DNA of 64,000 nt from Cyrtodaria siliqua. Taxonomy: Eukaryota > Mollusca > Bivalvia > Adapedonta > Hiatellidae. The stretch spans positions 1 through 64,000 of the forward strand of contig JAWPHD010010986.1 of NCBI GenBank assembly GCA_037043455.1, given 5' to 3'. This document shows, piece by piece, positions 45,834 to 57,823 of the stretch. Within the stretch, counting starts at the first letter, position 1. The number at the start of each line of letters is the position of its first letter. The translations under genes and the position numbers were made by a program. The notes below the pieces were generated by a model, which saw only the letters and a list, made by a program, of their open reading frames with translations, searched no databases and had not been told where the DNA came from.

Positions 45834-48800
45834 TATTCGAGAAATTGAAACATCCCAAAATAGTATAGCAAGGTTTTTAAAGTAAATGTTGTCAGTAATG
45901 ATCCGCTCAGACAACTACAAAAAACACAATCAAGAGTTGTGAACTTTCTTGAACAAGAACTAAGACAAACAGGTGGATTTAAATTAAGCATTGATTTAAA
46001 ACTTACTTTTAAAAAACAAGTATCGGATGATAGAGGAGGTTTTGATTTTGTATACAAAACAGTTTACTTTGCTTCAAAGGCTGTAATAATATTAAACAAA
46101 AATCAAATATCAGAAGCATTAGACAAAGCACATGAAGAAATTATAAATAGAATTGAAAATTGGATTCAATTGGGAAGTGGTTGGGTAATTGAATCACTAG
46201 ATGCACATTACATAAATATAGCTCGTATTTAGCATTACCAACAGAACTGCAACATCACAAAAAAGGTTTATTAAATATAAAAAATGAAAAGGATAACGAG
46301 TGCTTAAGATGGTGCCATTTGGCTTATAAATTCCCTTTTATAAAAGATCTTCAAAGAATAACAAAGTACAAAAATCATATTAGTGATCTTGATTACAAGG
46401 GAATAACATTTCCTGTTACAATTCAACAAATCCCAAAAAAAGAAAAACAAAACAACATTTGTTTTAACATATTTGGATATGCAGATAATCAAGTATACCC
46501 TTTGCACATATCAAAAAATAAAGCAGAACATAACACAAGGAATCGGTATCAGTAAATAATAGCTTATGATGTGATATGCTTTTAATCACCAAAGAAGAAA
46601 AAAATCATTACGTGTGGATAAAAGATTTTAACAGTGTGATGTATAATCAAACAGCACACAAGGAAAGAATTTTTTTTTTAAAACATGCTTGCAGTGCTTT
46701 AAATTAGAAAGAGTTCTGGAAAAAAATAAACCTGTTTGTCTTTCACTTAATGGTAAGCAAGCAGTAGAGATGCCAAACAAAGACGAAAAAGTTAAGTTTA
46801 AAAACTATGACAGACAGCTAATGGTTCCGTTTGTTATATATGCTAATTTTGAAGCAGTAACCGAAAGTATTTCTTCAGTATCAAACAATCCTAAAAAAGC
46901 ACATACAGAAGCATATCAAAAGCATACTGATTGCAGTTACGGGTACAAGGTTGTTTGTTGCTATGATGATCAGTATTCAAAACCAGTTGTAACGTATAGA
47001 GGACCAAACGCTGTTTACAAGTTTTTGAAAAAAATGATAGAAAAAGAAAAGTGGTGCAAGAAAACTATGAATGCAAACTTTTAAAAAGATCTAGTAATGT
47101 CACACGAAGAAGAAGCTGGATTCCAAAAATCTAAATCATGTCATATTTGTGGTAATTGTTTTGCAACAACTCTCAAAAAAGGTGATGCGGGTTATACAGT
47201 AGCATACAAAAACTCCATCAGAAAAGTCAGGGATCATTGTCACATAACTGGAAAGTATAGGGGAAGCGATCATGACATATGTAATATTAATTGCAGGTTG
47301 ACTAGAAAAATACCTGTTGTGTTTCATAACTTGAGAGGATATGACTCTCACTTCATAATGCAGCACATCGGAAAGTTTAAACGAAACATAAATGTTATAC
47401 CAAATAACATGGAAATGTACATGGCTTTTATGTTAGGACAAAGTTTGGTGTTTATTGACAATTTCCAGTTTATGTCTCAACCATTAGAAAATTTAGTAAA
47501 AAACATCCGTTCGTTTCAATATACCTCTCAGGAATACTTTGATGATAAGCTAGAATTAATAAAACGAAAAGGTGTTTATCCTTATGATTACATGAACAGT
47601 TTTGAACGCTTCAAGGATACTAAGTTACCCGGCAAAGATAGCTTTTATTCTCAATTAAATGATGAGCACATTTCAGATGCAGATTATGAACACGCTAAAA
47701 AAATATGGAAAACATTTAAGATTAAAAATATGGGAGAATATCATGATTTGTATCTTAAGACCGATGTGCTGTTGCTGACAGATGTATTTGAAATGTTAGA
47801 AAAATGTGCATTGAGTATTACAAATTAGATCCTTGTCATTACTTCAGTAGTCCTGGTTTAGCCTGGGATGCATGCCTCAAGATGACTGGTATCCAGCTTG
47901 ATTTAATAACTGATATTGATCAATATTTGTTTGTAGAAAAGGGATTAAGAGGCGGCACGAGTTATATTGCAAACAGATATTCACAGGCTAACAATAAATA
48001 TATAAAAAACTATGACAAGAAAAAAGAAAGCAAGTACATAATATATCTCGATGCTAATAACTTGTATGGGTGGGCTTTGTGCCAACCGTTACCTACTGGC
48101 AACTTCAAGTGGGTTGATAAGTTTGAAAAAGGAAAATCAAATTACATTGTTGAGTGCGATATTACGTATCCTGAGAAACTGCATGACTTGCATAATGAGT
48201 ATCCTCTCGCCCCGGAAAGTTTAAATATCAAAGATGAGTGGTTGTCAGACTATTGTAAAAAAGTTTAATTTAGGACATTGTAACGTTGAAAAATAAAGAA
48301 AAGTATGTCGTCCATTTTAGAAACTTAGAATTGTATAAAAAGCTTGGATTGAAGGTAACAAAATTACACCGAATATTGCAGTTCGACGAATCAAAGTGGT
48401 TGAAAACATACATAGACTTTAATACTGCTAAGAGAACAGCTGGTAAAAATGCTTTTGAAAAGGATTTCTTCAAACTGATGAACAATTCAGTTTTTTGTAA
48501 AACTATGGAAAATTTGAGAAAAAGAATTAATGTTAAATTGACTCACGACGAGGAGGTCCTTTTAAAATATGCGGCAATGCCTTCATTTAATACTTGTAAA
48601 ATGTTTAATGAAAATTGTATTTGCTATAAACAGAATAAAAGAACGATTAGTTTTAAATCGTCCTTGTTAAGTTGGCATGTGTATTTTAGACTTGTCAACA
48701 TATTTGATGTATGATTTCCATTACAACTATATCAAACACAAATATGATAGATAAGCTAAGTTATTATTTACTGATACCGATTCCTTGTGTATATGAAATA

Positions 48801-49178
48801 GAAACAAAAGATGTGAATGCGGACTTTTACAAGGATAAAGAACTGTTTGATAATTGTGATTATGATCCAAAAAGTCAGTTTCATTTTAATGATAATAAAA
48901 AGGTTATTGGCAAGATGAAAGATGAAACGTGCGGTATGCCTATTGTTGAATTTGTCGGACTACGAAGTAAATTTTATTCGTATGTGTTAGATAATAAGGT
49001 TAGTGCAAATAAATGTAAGGGTGTTAAAAAGTGTGTTGTTAAAAAACAGAAAGCACATGACGATTACAAAAATATTTTGTTTACGGCAACAGAAGCTCAC
49101 CATGAGATGAAAGATATTAGATCACAAAAGCATAACATAGGCAGCTGTGCAATAAATAAAAAAAGTTTATCAGCTTAG
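45834..49178 (+). pseudogene. Polinton family-A DNA polymerase B, broken
   Basis: The order is N-terminal Polinton domain (45,834-46,555), Exo I reading YANFEA (about 46,838) where the catalytic Asp is Asn, a zinc-type CHICG...VRDHCH segment, Exo II RGYDSHFIM, and Exo III YLKTDVLLLTD. Palm motif A is LDANNLYGWA (about 48,050), motif B LMNNSVFCKTMEN (about 48,475), and motif C TDTDS (48,770-48,784). Breaks occur near 46,230, 46,555, 47,085, 47,810, 48,268, 48,714 and 48,785. Protein-primed replication from the terminal repeats is the family role. The Exo I substitution means proofreading may have been lost before the gene decayed, or is itself decay. Confidence 0.85.
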
Positions 49179-49289
49179 GATGACAAACGGTACATACTAG
49201 ACAATGGACAAGATACGTTAGCATACAGTTAATTGTAACAGTTGAGTAGCATTCAAGAGTTTAAAAATAATTATATATAGTATTATATA

Positions 49290-49604
49290 ATGGAACAAGA
49301 AATATTAGAAAATGTTTTCAGAAAACTTAACCATTTAAAATATAAATATAGAAGAGAATTGATGGGAGGTAAGCAACTCCAAGTAGAATATGAGGTAGTC
49401 CGTGATGATTTTATGGACACCAAAAGAAGGCGATTGCTGGTTGAAATGGATAATTATGAACGTGAGCTGGATAAAAACAGGGAAGAGCTTCTTGAACTGA
49501 AATACAAAATAGCAAAATGCAGGAAAATAAAATACTCCATGGTAAAACATGATATGCAGAGCGACGATGAAGACTACTGTCCGGTTCCGTCTGACTTTGC
49601 TTAA
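49290..49604 (+). CDS. Terminal coiled-coil protein of the Polinton
   Basis: An intact 104-residue frame starting at ATG after TAGTATTATATA. A long helix rich in Glu/Lys/Arg (YERELDKNREELLELKYKI) is followed by an acidic tail ending YCPVPSDFA. The DNA for that tail is repeated in the terminal inverted repeat (49,705-49,752 and inverted at 34,253-34,300). Not recognised. Confidence 0.5.
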   Translation: MEQEILENVFRKLNHLKYKYRRELMGGKQLQVEYEVVRDDFMDTKRRRLLVEMDNYERELDKNREELLELKYKIAKCRKIKYSMVKHDMQSDDEDYCPVPSDFA

Positions 49605-49682
49605 TGAGTTGCAAATGTTATTGAAAAACTTCGCCGAAAGTAGATTCGGTGAAAGTAGACATAAAGTAAAATTGTGCTCTCC

Positions 49683-50032
49683 TAAATAATATCTTGAACT
49701 ATGCAGAGCGGTGATGAAGACTACTGCCCGGTTCCGTCTGACTTTGCTTAACGAGTTGCAAATGTTATGTTAATGAGTTGCAAATGTTATGATATTAAAA
49801 TAGAAAACCGGATTGATTAGTAGTATAGATAGTGAGGGTATCAGCGGACTTTTCCAGCGCTGGGTGCTTGAGAAAACTAATGAAATATGTTGGTGTTGAT
49901 TTAGGCGTGGCTTACATTTAGATCTTGGTACAAATGAGAGTTACGCCTGATTCCCCCCTAACATATTTCATTAGTTGTTCTCGTTCCCCGCGATGGGGAA
50001 ACTGCGCCTGTACCCCCACTTTCTATACTACT
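49683..50032 (-). repeat. Polinton right terminal inverted repeat
   Basis: The inverse of 33,968-34,317. Ends ...TTTCTATACTACT followed by the target duplication ATTATT at 50,033-50,038. Contains a short tandem GAGTTGCAAATGTTATG. Confidence 0.9.
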
Positions 50033-50540
50033 ATTATTTTCAATCCAAATACAAATATAAACCATCATAATGGATTTCGGTTTCGTATAAAATATGCACA
50101 TGCATTCAATTGATCCGCATGTTCTCTTCGGTACTAAATATTGTTTATGAAATTGTTTGAAAATCTCACAGAATCGGCGGGGTTTTGTTGGAAATGGAAA
50201 GTTTTGGAAAATCGGCCAAATATTTGTTATAAGGAAAATCAGAAAAAAATATTTGTTATAAGGTAATTGTAATTATGTTTAGTCAGGACAATATTCTGCG
50301 ACTAAGGTTATTAAATGTGTCAAAATCAATCAGTATAATTAAGGCCTGGTTTTGAACCTTTTGCTGTTAGTAGCGTAATTAAAGATAATGTTATACATAT
50401 ACTATGGCACGGCATTTGTTCAAAATATCAAAAAAGCTGTATTTCAGTCTCAGTTCGAGGATTATCGAGCGATAATGAGGGTTTATCGAGGCTTTGTATA
50501 CATTTTTTCAAACAAAATCCGGTTTCAGATTAGTAAAATA
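50033..50540 (+). repeat. Tandemly duplicated unit, copy 2, right part
   Basis: Continues the unit cut by the Polinton, matching 29,792-30,300. The match ends after GGTTTCAGATTA. Confidence 0.85.
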
Positions 50541-51130
50541 GGCTTTTCGACTGAAAACCATTTCTTTTATATTTTTTGAACAAATACCGCGCCATAAGAT
50601 TTGTTTGACTTTATAGGATATTTCCGTAGGGGAAATATTTCAAAGTATTGCAATTTTGATATATGCAATTTATATAATATACTTTGCGAAGAAATAGGTT
50701 ACACATCATACATTTATAAGGAAGTTAAATTATATTTAAATTACTAATTTTATTATAGTATATAACTCAGTTTCTAACATGGTTTAATTAAAATACTGAA
50801 TGTTGATTGGTTATTGAGGAGTATTAAATATTCATATCAATACCTCTAAACTCACGTACGTTTTACCGTTAAGACGTCATTTAAAACGCCGGATAAAACG
50901 ATATCCGTTAAGGTGTCATTTTAATCGCCTGATGCAGAACACTAATGCAGTTGAGTATGTTTTTTTTCAAAGTAATGCTACTTTCCAACAATATATTTGA
51001 ATAAGTAAAAGCTTCATGATCTGCATATTTCCTCAATTTGATGTTGAGAAATGGACATAACATGTAATTTGTGATAATTTGTCTGTATTATGTATATTTT
51101 TTCGAAAAATAATGTATCATAAAAGTAGAT
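50541..51130. other. Stretch without a supported gene
   Basis: AT-rich DNA. A block at 50,858-50,940 resembles the CGTTTA/TAAACG palindromic repeats of 21,120 and 31,655. No coding or RNA feature seen. Confidence 0.45.
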
Positions 51131-51840
51131 ATTAAAGTCGAACGGAAAATGTAGCATTCAAGGACCACAGTCAACCAAAAACACGCACAGAAACAAACAA
51201 TTAGTACAAGTATGAATAAATGGCAATATATGACATCACAAAAATGAAAGGATTGACAATACGGCTTCCGCCTTGGAACGGTCAGAAACAAAACAGGCCG
51301 CTCGTGGTTTAAACCAGGTTCTATGGTACACCAGACCTCACTCTTACCTTATTGACATCCCAATAAAACGGGACAGTGTAAATAAAGATATCCCCGCCAG
51401 GTTTTATTCTCTACCAAACAAAGCAGTATTAATAGGCGATATAAGTATAAGTAGATATAAAAATCGAACACGAAAAGTATCATTCAAGGGTTGACAATAG
51501 GGCTACCGCGTCTGGGGGTTTGGACCAGGTTCTAGCGTGCACCAAACCTCACTCTTAATCCCATTGTCATCCCAATAAAACGGGTCAATGTAAATCAATA
51601 TAACTCCGTCAGGTCATATTCTCTAACAAACAAGGTAGCATTAATAGGCAATATAAATATAACATATAAAAGACCAGGTATATATGCTTATAAAAAAGCA
51701 TAGAAAGTCACAAAGCAAGTACTCAATGACTTGGCAGAAGCCAGAACTACAAGAGAACAATCCGTTAAGGGTACGACAAGACAAGAAGTACATAACAATC
51801 CATGTAAGATGATTTCCAGCGGGCTTGTATTGTGTTAGAT
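51130..51840 (-). repeat. Penelope-like 3' tails, two in tandem, with a satellite-like unit
   Basis: Two tail copies on the minus strand (51,240-51,480 and 51,480-51,840) share GGTTTAAACC-type and TCCCGTTTTATTGGGATG blocks. A single satellite-like unit (GAACGGAAAATGTAGCATTC with CAGTCAACCAAAAACACGC) lies at 51,138-51,195. Tandem tails are typical of Penelope-like insertions. Confidence 0.65.
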
Positions 51841-54317
51841 CTGGTGATTGAACTTAAAACACATCGAAACCGCAGGCGTGCGAGCCTTGGTATCGATGAT
51901 CTTCAAGTCCCGCCCACGCGGTATTGATATGACACAATATAAAGTCCCTGGAAATATGTAATATCTTAAATTAGCATTTTTACGCAAACAAAAACCAAAC
52001 AATTATCATCGTTAAAGTTCTATGGCTATATATAATTCGTTTAAGTGATTATATAGCAAATCGTTGCAGTATTACCGTGTGCCATCAGTTTTACCGACAA
52101 CTAATGTCGCCAAACAACAAACTAAATACCTAATTTATTTCATGCACATGCCATGCTAAATGGGGTGTACGCTGCATAAACATTGTCATCGAACCACTGA
52201 TTAAGGCATACCATTGCACTGCGTCTGATACATATCTCGGCAAGATAAGATTTACATAACAAGCCATGTAAGATAATTTCCAGCGAGCTTTTATCGCGGG
52301 AGATCTGGTAATTGGACTTAAAACACATCGAAACCGCAGGCGTGCGGGCCTTGGTTTCGATGATATTCAAGTCCCGCCCACGTGAAATTGATCTGACACA
52401 ATATAAACTCTCGGTACATATTTAATTGTTTAAATTAGCAATTTTACGCAAACAAAAACAAACACAATTATTATCGTCAAAGTTCTATGATTATTTATAA
52501 TTCGTTTAATTGATTCTATAGTAAAAGTAAATATAAAAATCGAACAGGAAATGCAGCTTTCACAGAACACAGTCAACCCTAAAACACGCAAAAGACCAGA
52601 ATGGCTAAATCATTGCAGTATTACCGTGTTTCATCAGTTTTACCGACAACTACTGTAACCAAATAAACATATAAAACAAAATATCTAATTGATTTCGTGC
52701 ACACGCCATACTAAACAGGATGTACACTCCAAACATGTGAGTGAACCCACTTCGTATTTACAAATTTAAATGGCATTACATCATATCTTCGATATCGTTA
52801 TTAGTAGTTCATATATGTCGGTTTTATGAGCGTTACTCGCAATTAACAATGGAGTTCATCGGATAATAAGATATCAATTGTGCGTATTTCCATTTTAGAC
52901 ATCAAAGCTTTAGCAACAATTATGGAAGATCCGAGCAGGACGACCCCCAACAACAATTTACTATTAGAATAATTAAGAGGAGAATATACAAAGAAGTTAG
53001 CACCTGTTATTACTTATATCGCCAGCGTCATGTTTCTTGGAATAACAGACAATGCCATGATGTTGTTGTTCTATATCAGTAGGCCAAGCAAAACTATAAA
53101 CACGGTCTTAATATCGTCTCTCGCTGCAATAGATCTGTTGACTTGCTTTATATTTACTGATGAGATAGTAATAAATTGCTTTACTGTCGCCCTTAAGAGT
53201 TCCGCAGGATGTAAGTTTATAGTTTTCATAAATTACTGGTTAGTATCATCTTCTGCAGCAGTACTATGGATAATTTGCATCGACAGATACAGAAAGTTAT
53301 GCAGATATTTCGCTTGGCAATTTCCCATTAAAACCGTTATGGTAACGGTTGCAGCTGTTATCAGCTTTCAATTGCTGATTTCTATACCTCAGTTGTTCAT
53401 ACGCGACGTTGGTCGTTTGAATTATACCGATATGAACGAACGTGCAGTACACGGGTACGTTTGTTACCGTAAGAATAACGCAGAAATAATACAATCTGCA
53501 ACTACTGCCTTCGATATTATAATATTATCAGAAACTGTCGTGTTAAGTTTGACGTTCATTTCGTTATACAGCCTTATTGTAAAATCAATACTAGCTTCAA
53601 AGAGGAACATCAAGGCTTTTGCTATTAAACATAATAAGATAAGCAACACATCTGCAGATGTTACGAGCAAAACAAATGTTGAAGATCCAACAATTAAACT
53701 AGAAGCTGGAATGTCAAATGAAGTGGAAAACACAGTAGCACAAATAGAAAATGATATTGTTTCATCTGGTGAAACACAACACAGACAAACAATTAGCTAT
53801 TTTATTGATACATATACAGTTGAGGTCAGAATCACGTGTATAATGATTGCAATGACGGTTGGATATTTTGTGAGTTTCATCCCATATTTTGTCGTAGCTT
53901 TTGGCGGAATTCCTCACTCAAACATCAGTGACAGATACAGCGTTGGAAGACAAATTGCTATGAGATCATATATGTTGAACAACGCCATCAATCCTTACAT
54001 TATCGGAGCGTTTAATCCGGAATTCAGACAATATATGCGAACGCATATAAGGTGTTGTTTTAGTAAACTATTTAGACTTCCAACAAAAGCAACTCCAGGC
54101 ACATTGCCTTAGGTAATTATTTTGTCATATAATTATTTCCATTTTGTTTTATAATGTTTGAACTTACAAGTTTATTCCGAGTTTTAGATGGGTTATTCTT
54201 AACAACTGTCATATAGAGCCTAATGCTATGGCAAATTGAAAACAAATCTCCCCACCATTCCCCAAAATGCAAATATGTGAAGACAAATACATTCAAAAGG
54301 AAACTGCCTAACACAAA
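51480..54317 (+). repeat. Segmental duplication copy 2 (with GPCR)
   Basis: Collinear with 14,440-17,815. Within it, 52,260-52,400 repeats 51,800-51,920 (GATTTCCAGCGGGC and CCGCAGGCGTGCG). A satellite-like unit lies at 52,540-52,590. The match ends at 54,317. Confidence 0.8.
52922..54112 (+). pseudogene. Class A orphan GPCR paralogue, stop at codon 17
   Basis: Same length as its paralogue (397 codons from the aligned ATG). TAA replaces Glu at codon 17 (52,970-52,972), before TM1. The next in-frame ATG (53,030) lies inside TM1 and would give a 360-residue protein with a shortened first helix. TM2 Asp, TM3 Cys, DRY (121-123), the ECL2 Cys in YVCYR, FIPYF in TM6 and NPYIIG in TM7 are kept. No frameshift is present, so the loss is recent, or the shorter protein may still be used. 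The ligand is unknown. Frames downstream of the stop differ from the paralogue mostly by conservative changes. Confidence 0.8.
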
Positions 54318-54329
54318 CTTGTGATGTAG

Positions 54330-54485
54330 AGATTATTTAACTGCCGCGTGAGATTATTAGAAAACCCTTCACGAGAAGGCAAGCGTTTTTTCACGAGCGA
54401 GCGGATGCGAGCGAGTGAAAAAAACAATACGTTTGCCATCGAATGAAGGATTTCCTTATAATCGAACGCAGCAGTTAAATAATCT
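54330..54485. mobile_element. MITE with 15-bp terminal inverted repeats
   Basis: 156 bp starting AGATTATTTAACTGC and ending GCAGTTAAATAATCT. The inside has GAGCGAGCGGATGCGAGCGAG. Partial relatives lie at 57,060-57,350, 57,520-57,660 and 57,670-57,810. Confidence 0.75.
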
Positions 54486-57050
54486 GTTAATTATATTTCT
54501 AATATCCTATTTATTACATTTTTAATTTTATTTTGTATGAGTTTTATTAGTTTATTTGTTTGTAGTACAAACCAATTTGCATATAGATGCGTGTCTTATT
54601 TACTACTATTGCCTTGTAAGGCAAATCGTAAAAAGTATTCATACGCGGTAGTAGTAAATTGCATGGCACTACAATAAAACAACTTTAAACGTATCGGTTT
54701 TAAGGCAACAAACTTATATATAAATAAAATGTGTACTGTACTTTGTTGATAACTCTCTTTTAAAACAACAACATGTATTCAGTACATGCGTAACGTTAGA
54801 CCTAGATCGCAGATTCAAAGAGGCAATCGCTTCAATCATACTGTAGTCTGTATGTACATGTGTACACAGTAATGTGTAAACAATCGTTCATCTTGTTTTC
54901 AGACGAAACAATGAATTAACAAAATGTTGTTTTAAGCTCTGGAATACCGAATGACAATGCTTCAATGAATCATGGTGGAACTATAGTATTGGATATTGAC
55001 GAGAGGTGCAAAATTCAACTGTAAATGTTGATTCGCGGTCTGGAATCCGTATTGAAACTGGCCTAAAGACTAGGCTAGAGTAAAGGCAAGACTACGTTAA
55101 GCTATTTTGAAATTTAGACCTACTGTTTATTTCATAATTTCTAGGATATGACTGATCTGGGATGTGAGGATTAATGTGCAGTCAGTTCGAGGTGTCCTCA
55201 TGACTAAGAAACAAGAATTGAATTTGAAGGAAGAAACTGAGTGGTTGGAAAAAGGTGCTCTGTGAAATAACATAAAAGAAATGCATGATTCAGCAAGTCA
55301 AAAACAGTAAAATATCTCTAGTACCATGGTTGAACCACTGTACATAGATTTTGTTACAATTTCTTTTTCATGTAATAGTTCAACATGGACCGATTTGTTT
55401 ACATAAATATGTTAAAAATATGGTAACGAGTGAGTTGAATGTCAAAAACTGGATAGATAGACTTATATAACATCAGGGTTTTTGTTGATACACATGTCTT
55501 TAATAACTTTATAGTCTACTGTACTAACTCAAGAGTATAATGGCAAGTATATGCCGACAGTTTGCATCAAGCATTAGTTGCTGTCGCTGTCGAAACTCTT
55601 AAAGGTTATATAAAGTGCTTCTGTGTTTGTAACCGTGGTTGTTCCAGATCACCGTCACCGTTATCTCCGCCTGGATGCATGGAAAATAAAAAAAAATCCA
55701 TTAATGGTGGCGCTATCGAAATAAGACATTGCCGACTGGCTGTATGTATCGCCAATTCCTGTGTTGACCGGGTTCCTGGAGATGGGGCGTTAATGCAGCT
55801 GGCCATGGGATGTACTGATTTCCGTCACCGAATCACTTAAGGGACAGGTACTGTTTCCTAAAGCCTTCACAACTCTATTATTTTCTGCTTCTGGTCATTC
55901 ATGTTGCTGTCGTTGTTTTCTTTTTCTTTCTTTCTAAGGTTTATAGTCCCTCTACCATATGAGCCCCCGGGAAGAATCCGACTGTCGTTGTTAACGCTCT
56001 GAACATGTTTATACCCGCTGATTTGTACTGACAATTCTTATTTTTCGATTTATTGAACGTTGGCGGCCGATGACGTTGACGTCAGCAATGATTTATTAAC
56101 GTCATGGATCAACGTCACAGTTACTTGTGTGTTACGAGATACTTACTATTTAGTGATTATTATAGTCTGAAACCTTTTTTTTTTACATTTCTATGAGTAA
56201 AATATTGGAATTTCTCAATTTCACCCATACAAAAAAAGTAAATAAATAATATGATGTATTAATAAATATATTAATAATTATTCTAACACGACCTGCGCAG
56301 TCTTTCATATACACAAAGAAGAGAGACGACTGTATGTTATTCTACGATAAAATACGGCTGTTTCATTAATTCCCCGCGTATATTTCATCCGTTGGAAGCG
56401 CCACGTTACATGACGTCACTTGGTAAATATACGTCACGAAGACAAATTCAACAGTAATGTTAATGAAATGTTAATTACAACAAACTGGCCATGCTCCCAA
56501 ACCTTGCACACACCCCGATTAAACCCATCATATGTATCAGTACACATAACATTAACAAGCATCTTGAACAAGCTGAAAACGTTTGACGTTATACAGCGCA
56601 AGCTATATGACTTAAGCAATGACTTAATTGTTTATCACGTGCCTACTAGTGTATTCCTCGCAGAACTTTGCATATGGGGGCGTCCAATGGAACAGCCTGT
56701 AAACGTAGCAGCCTGATTACCTTGACCTCCGAGATAATATATAATGCCCCCACAATAGCGTAAACAATGGGGTTATTGTTAGAATCGAAATAACAAATAC
56801 GTACCTGATTTTATCGGTGGAATACGTACTAGCATTTAGTTGTTCAGATGCGAGTCATTAAATCAACGCATCCGAACTCCTAACTGTATTTTATTCACCG
56901 ATAAAATACAGTGACGTATTTATTATTTCTTAAACTCTGAACACATAAATAACTGTGACGTCAAGAAAGTGTTGCTGATAATGTTTAATAAATGGAATAA
57001 TTTAGGTTAAAATCATACAGTGGATTATATAACTACTGGGTATTATTATA
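54486..57050. other. Stretch without a supported gene
   Basis: A 92-codon frame at 55,562-55,840 (+) and a 98-codon frame at 56,420-56,716 (+) show no domain I recognise and no paralogue. Spliced exons cannot be excluded. The part 56,070-56,970 has several CRE-type sites, listed separately. Confidence 0.4.
56077..56963. promoter_or_regulatory. Scattered CRE/ATF-type sites
   Basis: Full TGACGTCA at 56,077-56,084, 56,411-56,418 and 56,956-56,963, with ACGTCA half sites at 56,099-56,104, 56,112-56,117 and 56,431-56,436. In AT-rich DNA this is more than expected by chance. No target gene is visible. Confidence 0.35.
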
Positions 57051-57059
57051 GGAAATCAT

Positions 57060-57810
57060 TCTCTCTATGGTAGGTGTGTTTTGTTTTTTCAATCGCTTAC
57101 GATCATACGCTAGTTTGTGAAAAGAACAACATGCCTGCCATTTTGTGGTAAACGTTTTGTTTATCCCCATGTTTTTGTTTCTTTAATGCCCGTCCAGGTG
57201 GAGAACAGTTATAAGGGTATACAGTATGCTTGGTTACAGAGAAATCCATCACTCAATGGATCAATCACTAGCTCGCTTCCGCTCGTTCGTCAAAATAACA
57301 AAATGCCTACCATCTCATGAAGGTTTTCCCTATAACTTAGCCAGCGGTTCAAAAAACCTCTATATTTTTAATAAAAGTTTGTGTATGATTTGATTTGTAA
57401 AGCTGTTTTGCTCTCATCAATATTCCCAACAAAATGGCAAATGATGTGCTCAACACTTTATTGGTAAGTCAATAAATTCATAAGTCATAAGTCAATGTCA
57501 CAGATTTTTGTGGTCTGAGATATAGGCAGATCCTTCCTTCGATGGTAGGGTAGACGTGTTTTTATTTTCACTCTCTCGCAGTCGCTTGTTTGTGAAACGA
57601 ACCTCATGCCTACTATCTTGCGATGGGTTTCCCAATAATCGATCTTAGCAGTTAAATAATCTGTATTACTCGAATTTTAGAAAAATCCTTGACTCGATGT
57701 TGTTTTTCACTCGATATTGGTTTTCACTCAATTGCATCCGCTAGTTCGTGGAAATAACAAAACACCTACCAACCATCTCGTAATGGATTTCTCTATAATC
57801 AAGCCAGGAG
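57060..57810. repeat. Degenerate MITE-related copies
   Basis: Three partial copies share ATCGCTTGTTTGTGAAA-type and AACATGCCTACCAT-type blocks. One ends in GCAGTTAAATAATCT, the terminus of the MITE at 54,330. Confidence 0.55.
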
Positions 57811-57823
57811 TTTAAAAAAAGCT

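Larger units (their letters stand above)
33968..50032 (+). mobile_element. Complete family-A Maverick/Polinton (16,065 bp, including a nested Naiad)
   Basis: The element starts AGTAGTATAGAAAGTAGGG and ends with the inverse. It has 350-bp inverted repeats and is flanked by ATTATT on both sides (33,962-33,967 and 50,033-50,038). The 5'-AG terminus and 6-bp target duplication are Polinton hallmarks. Leftward genes are integrase, PLA2-like, protease, minor-capsid-like, capsid and ATPase. Rightward genes include a long structural-type ORF, small ORFs and DNA polymerase B. The Naiad at 38,403-42,222 lies inside the long ORF; without it the element is about 12.2 kb. The PLA2-like and late-transcription-factor-like genes make it resemble adintovirus-like elements. 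Most genes are broken. Confidence 0.9.

Noticed and set aside
55562..55840. 92-codon frame with several Cys residues
   Set aside because: No domain, signal peptide or paralogue recognised; length is compatible with chance.
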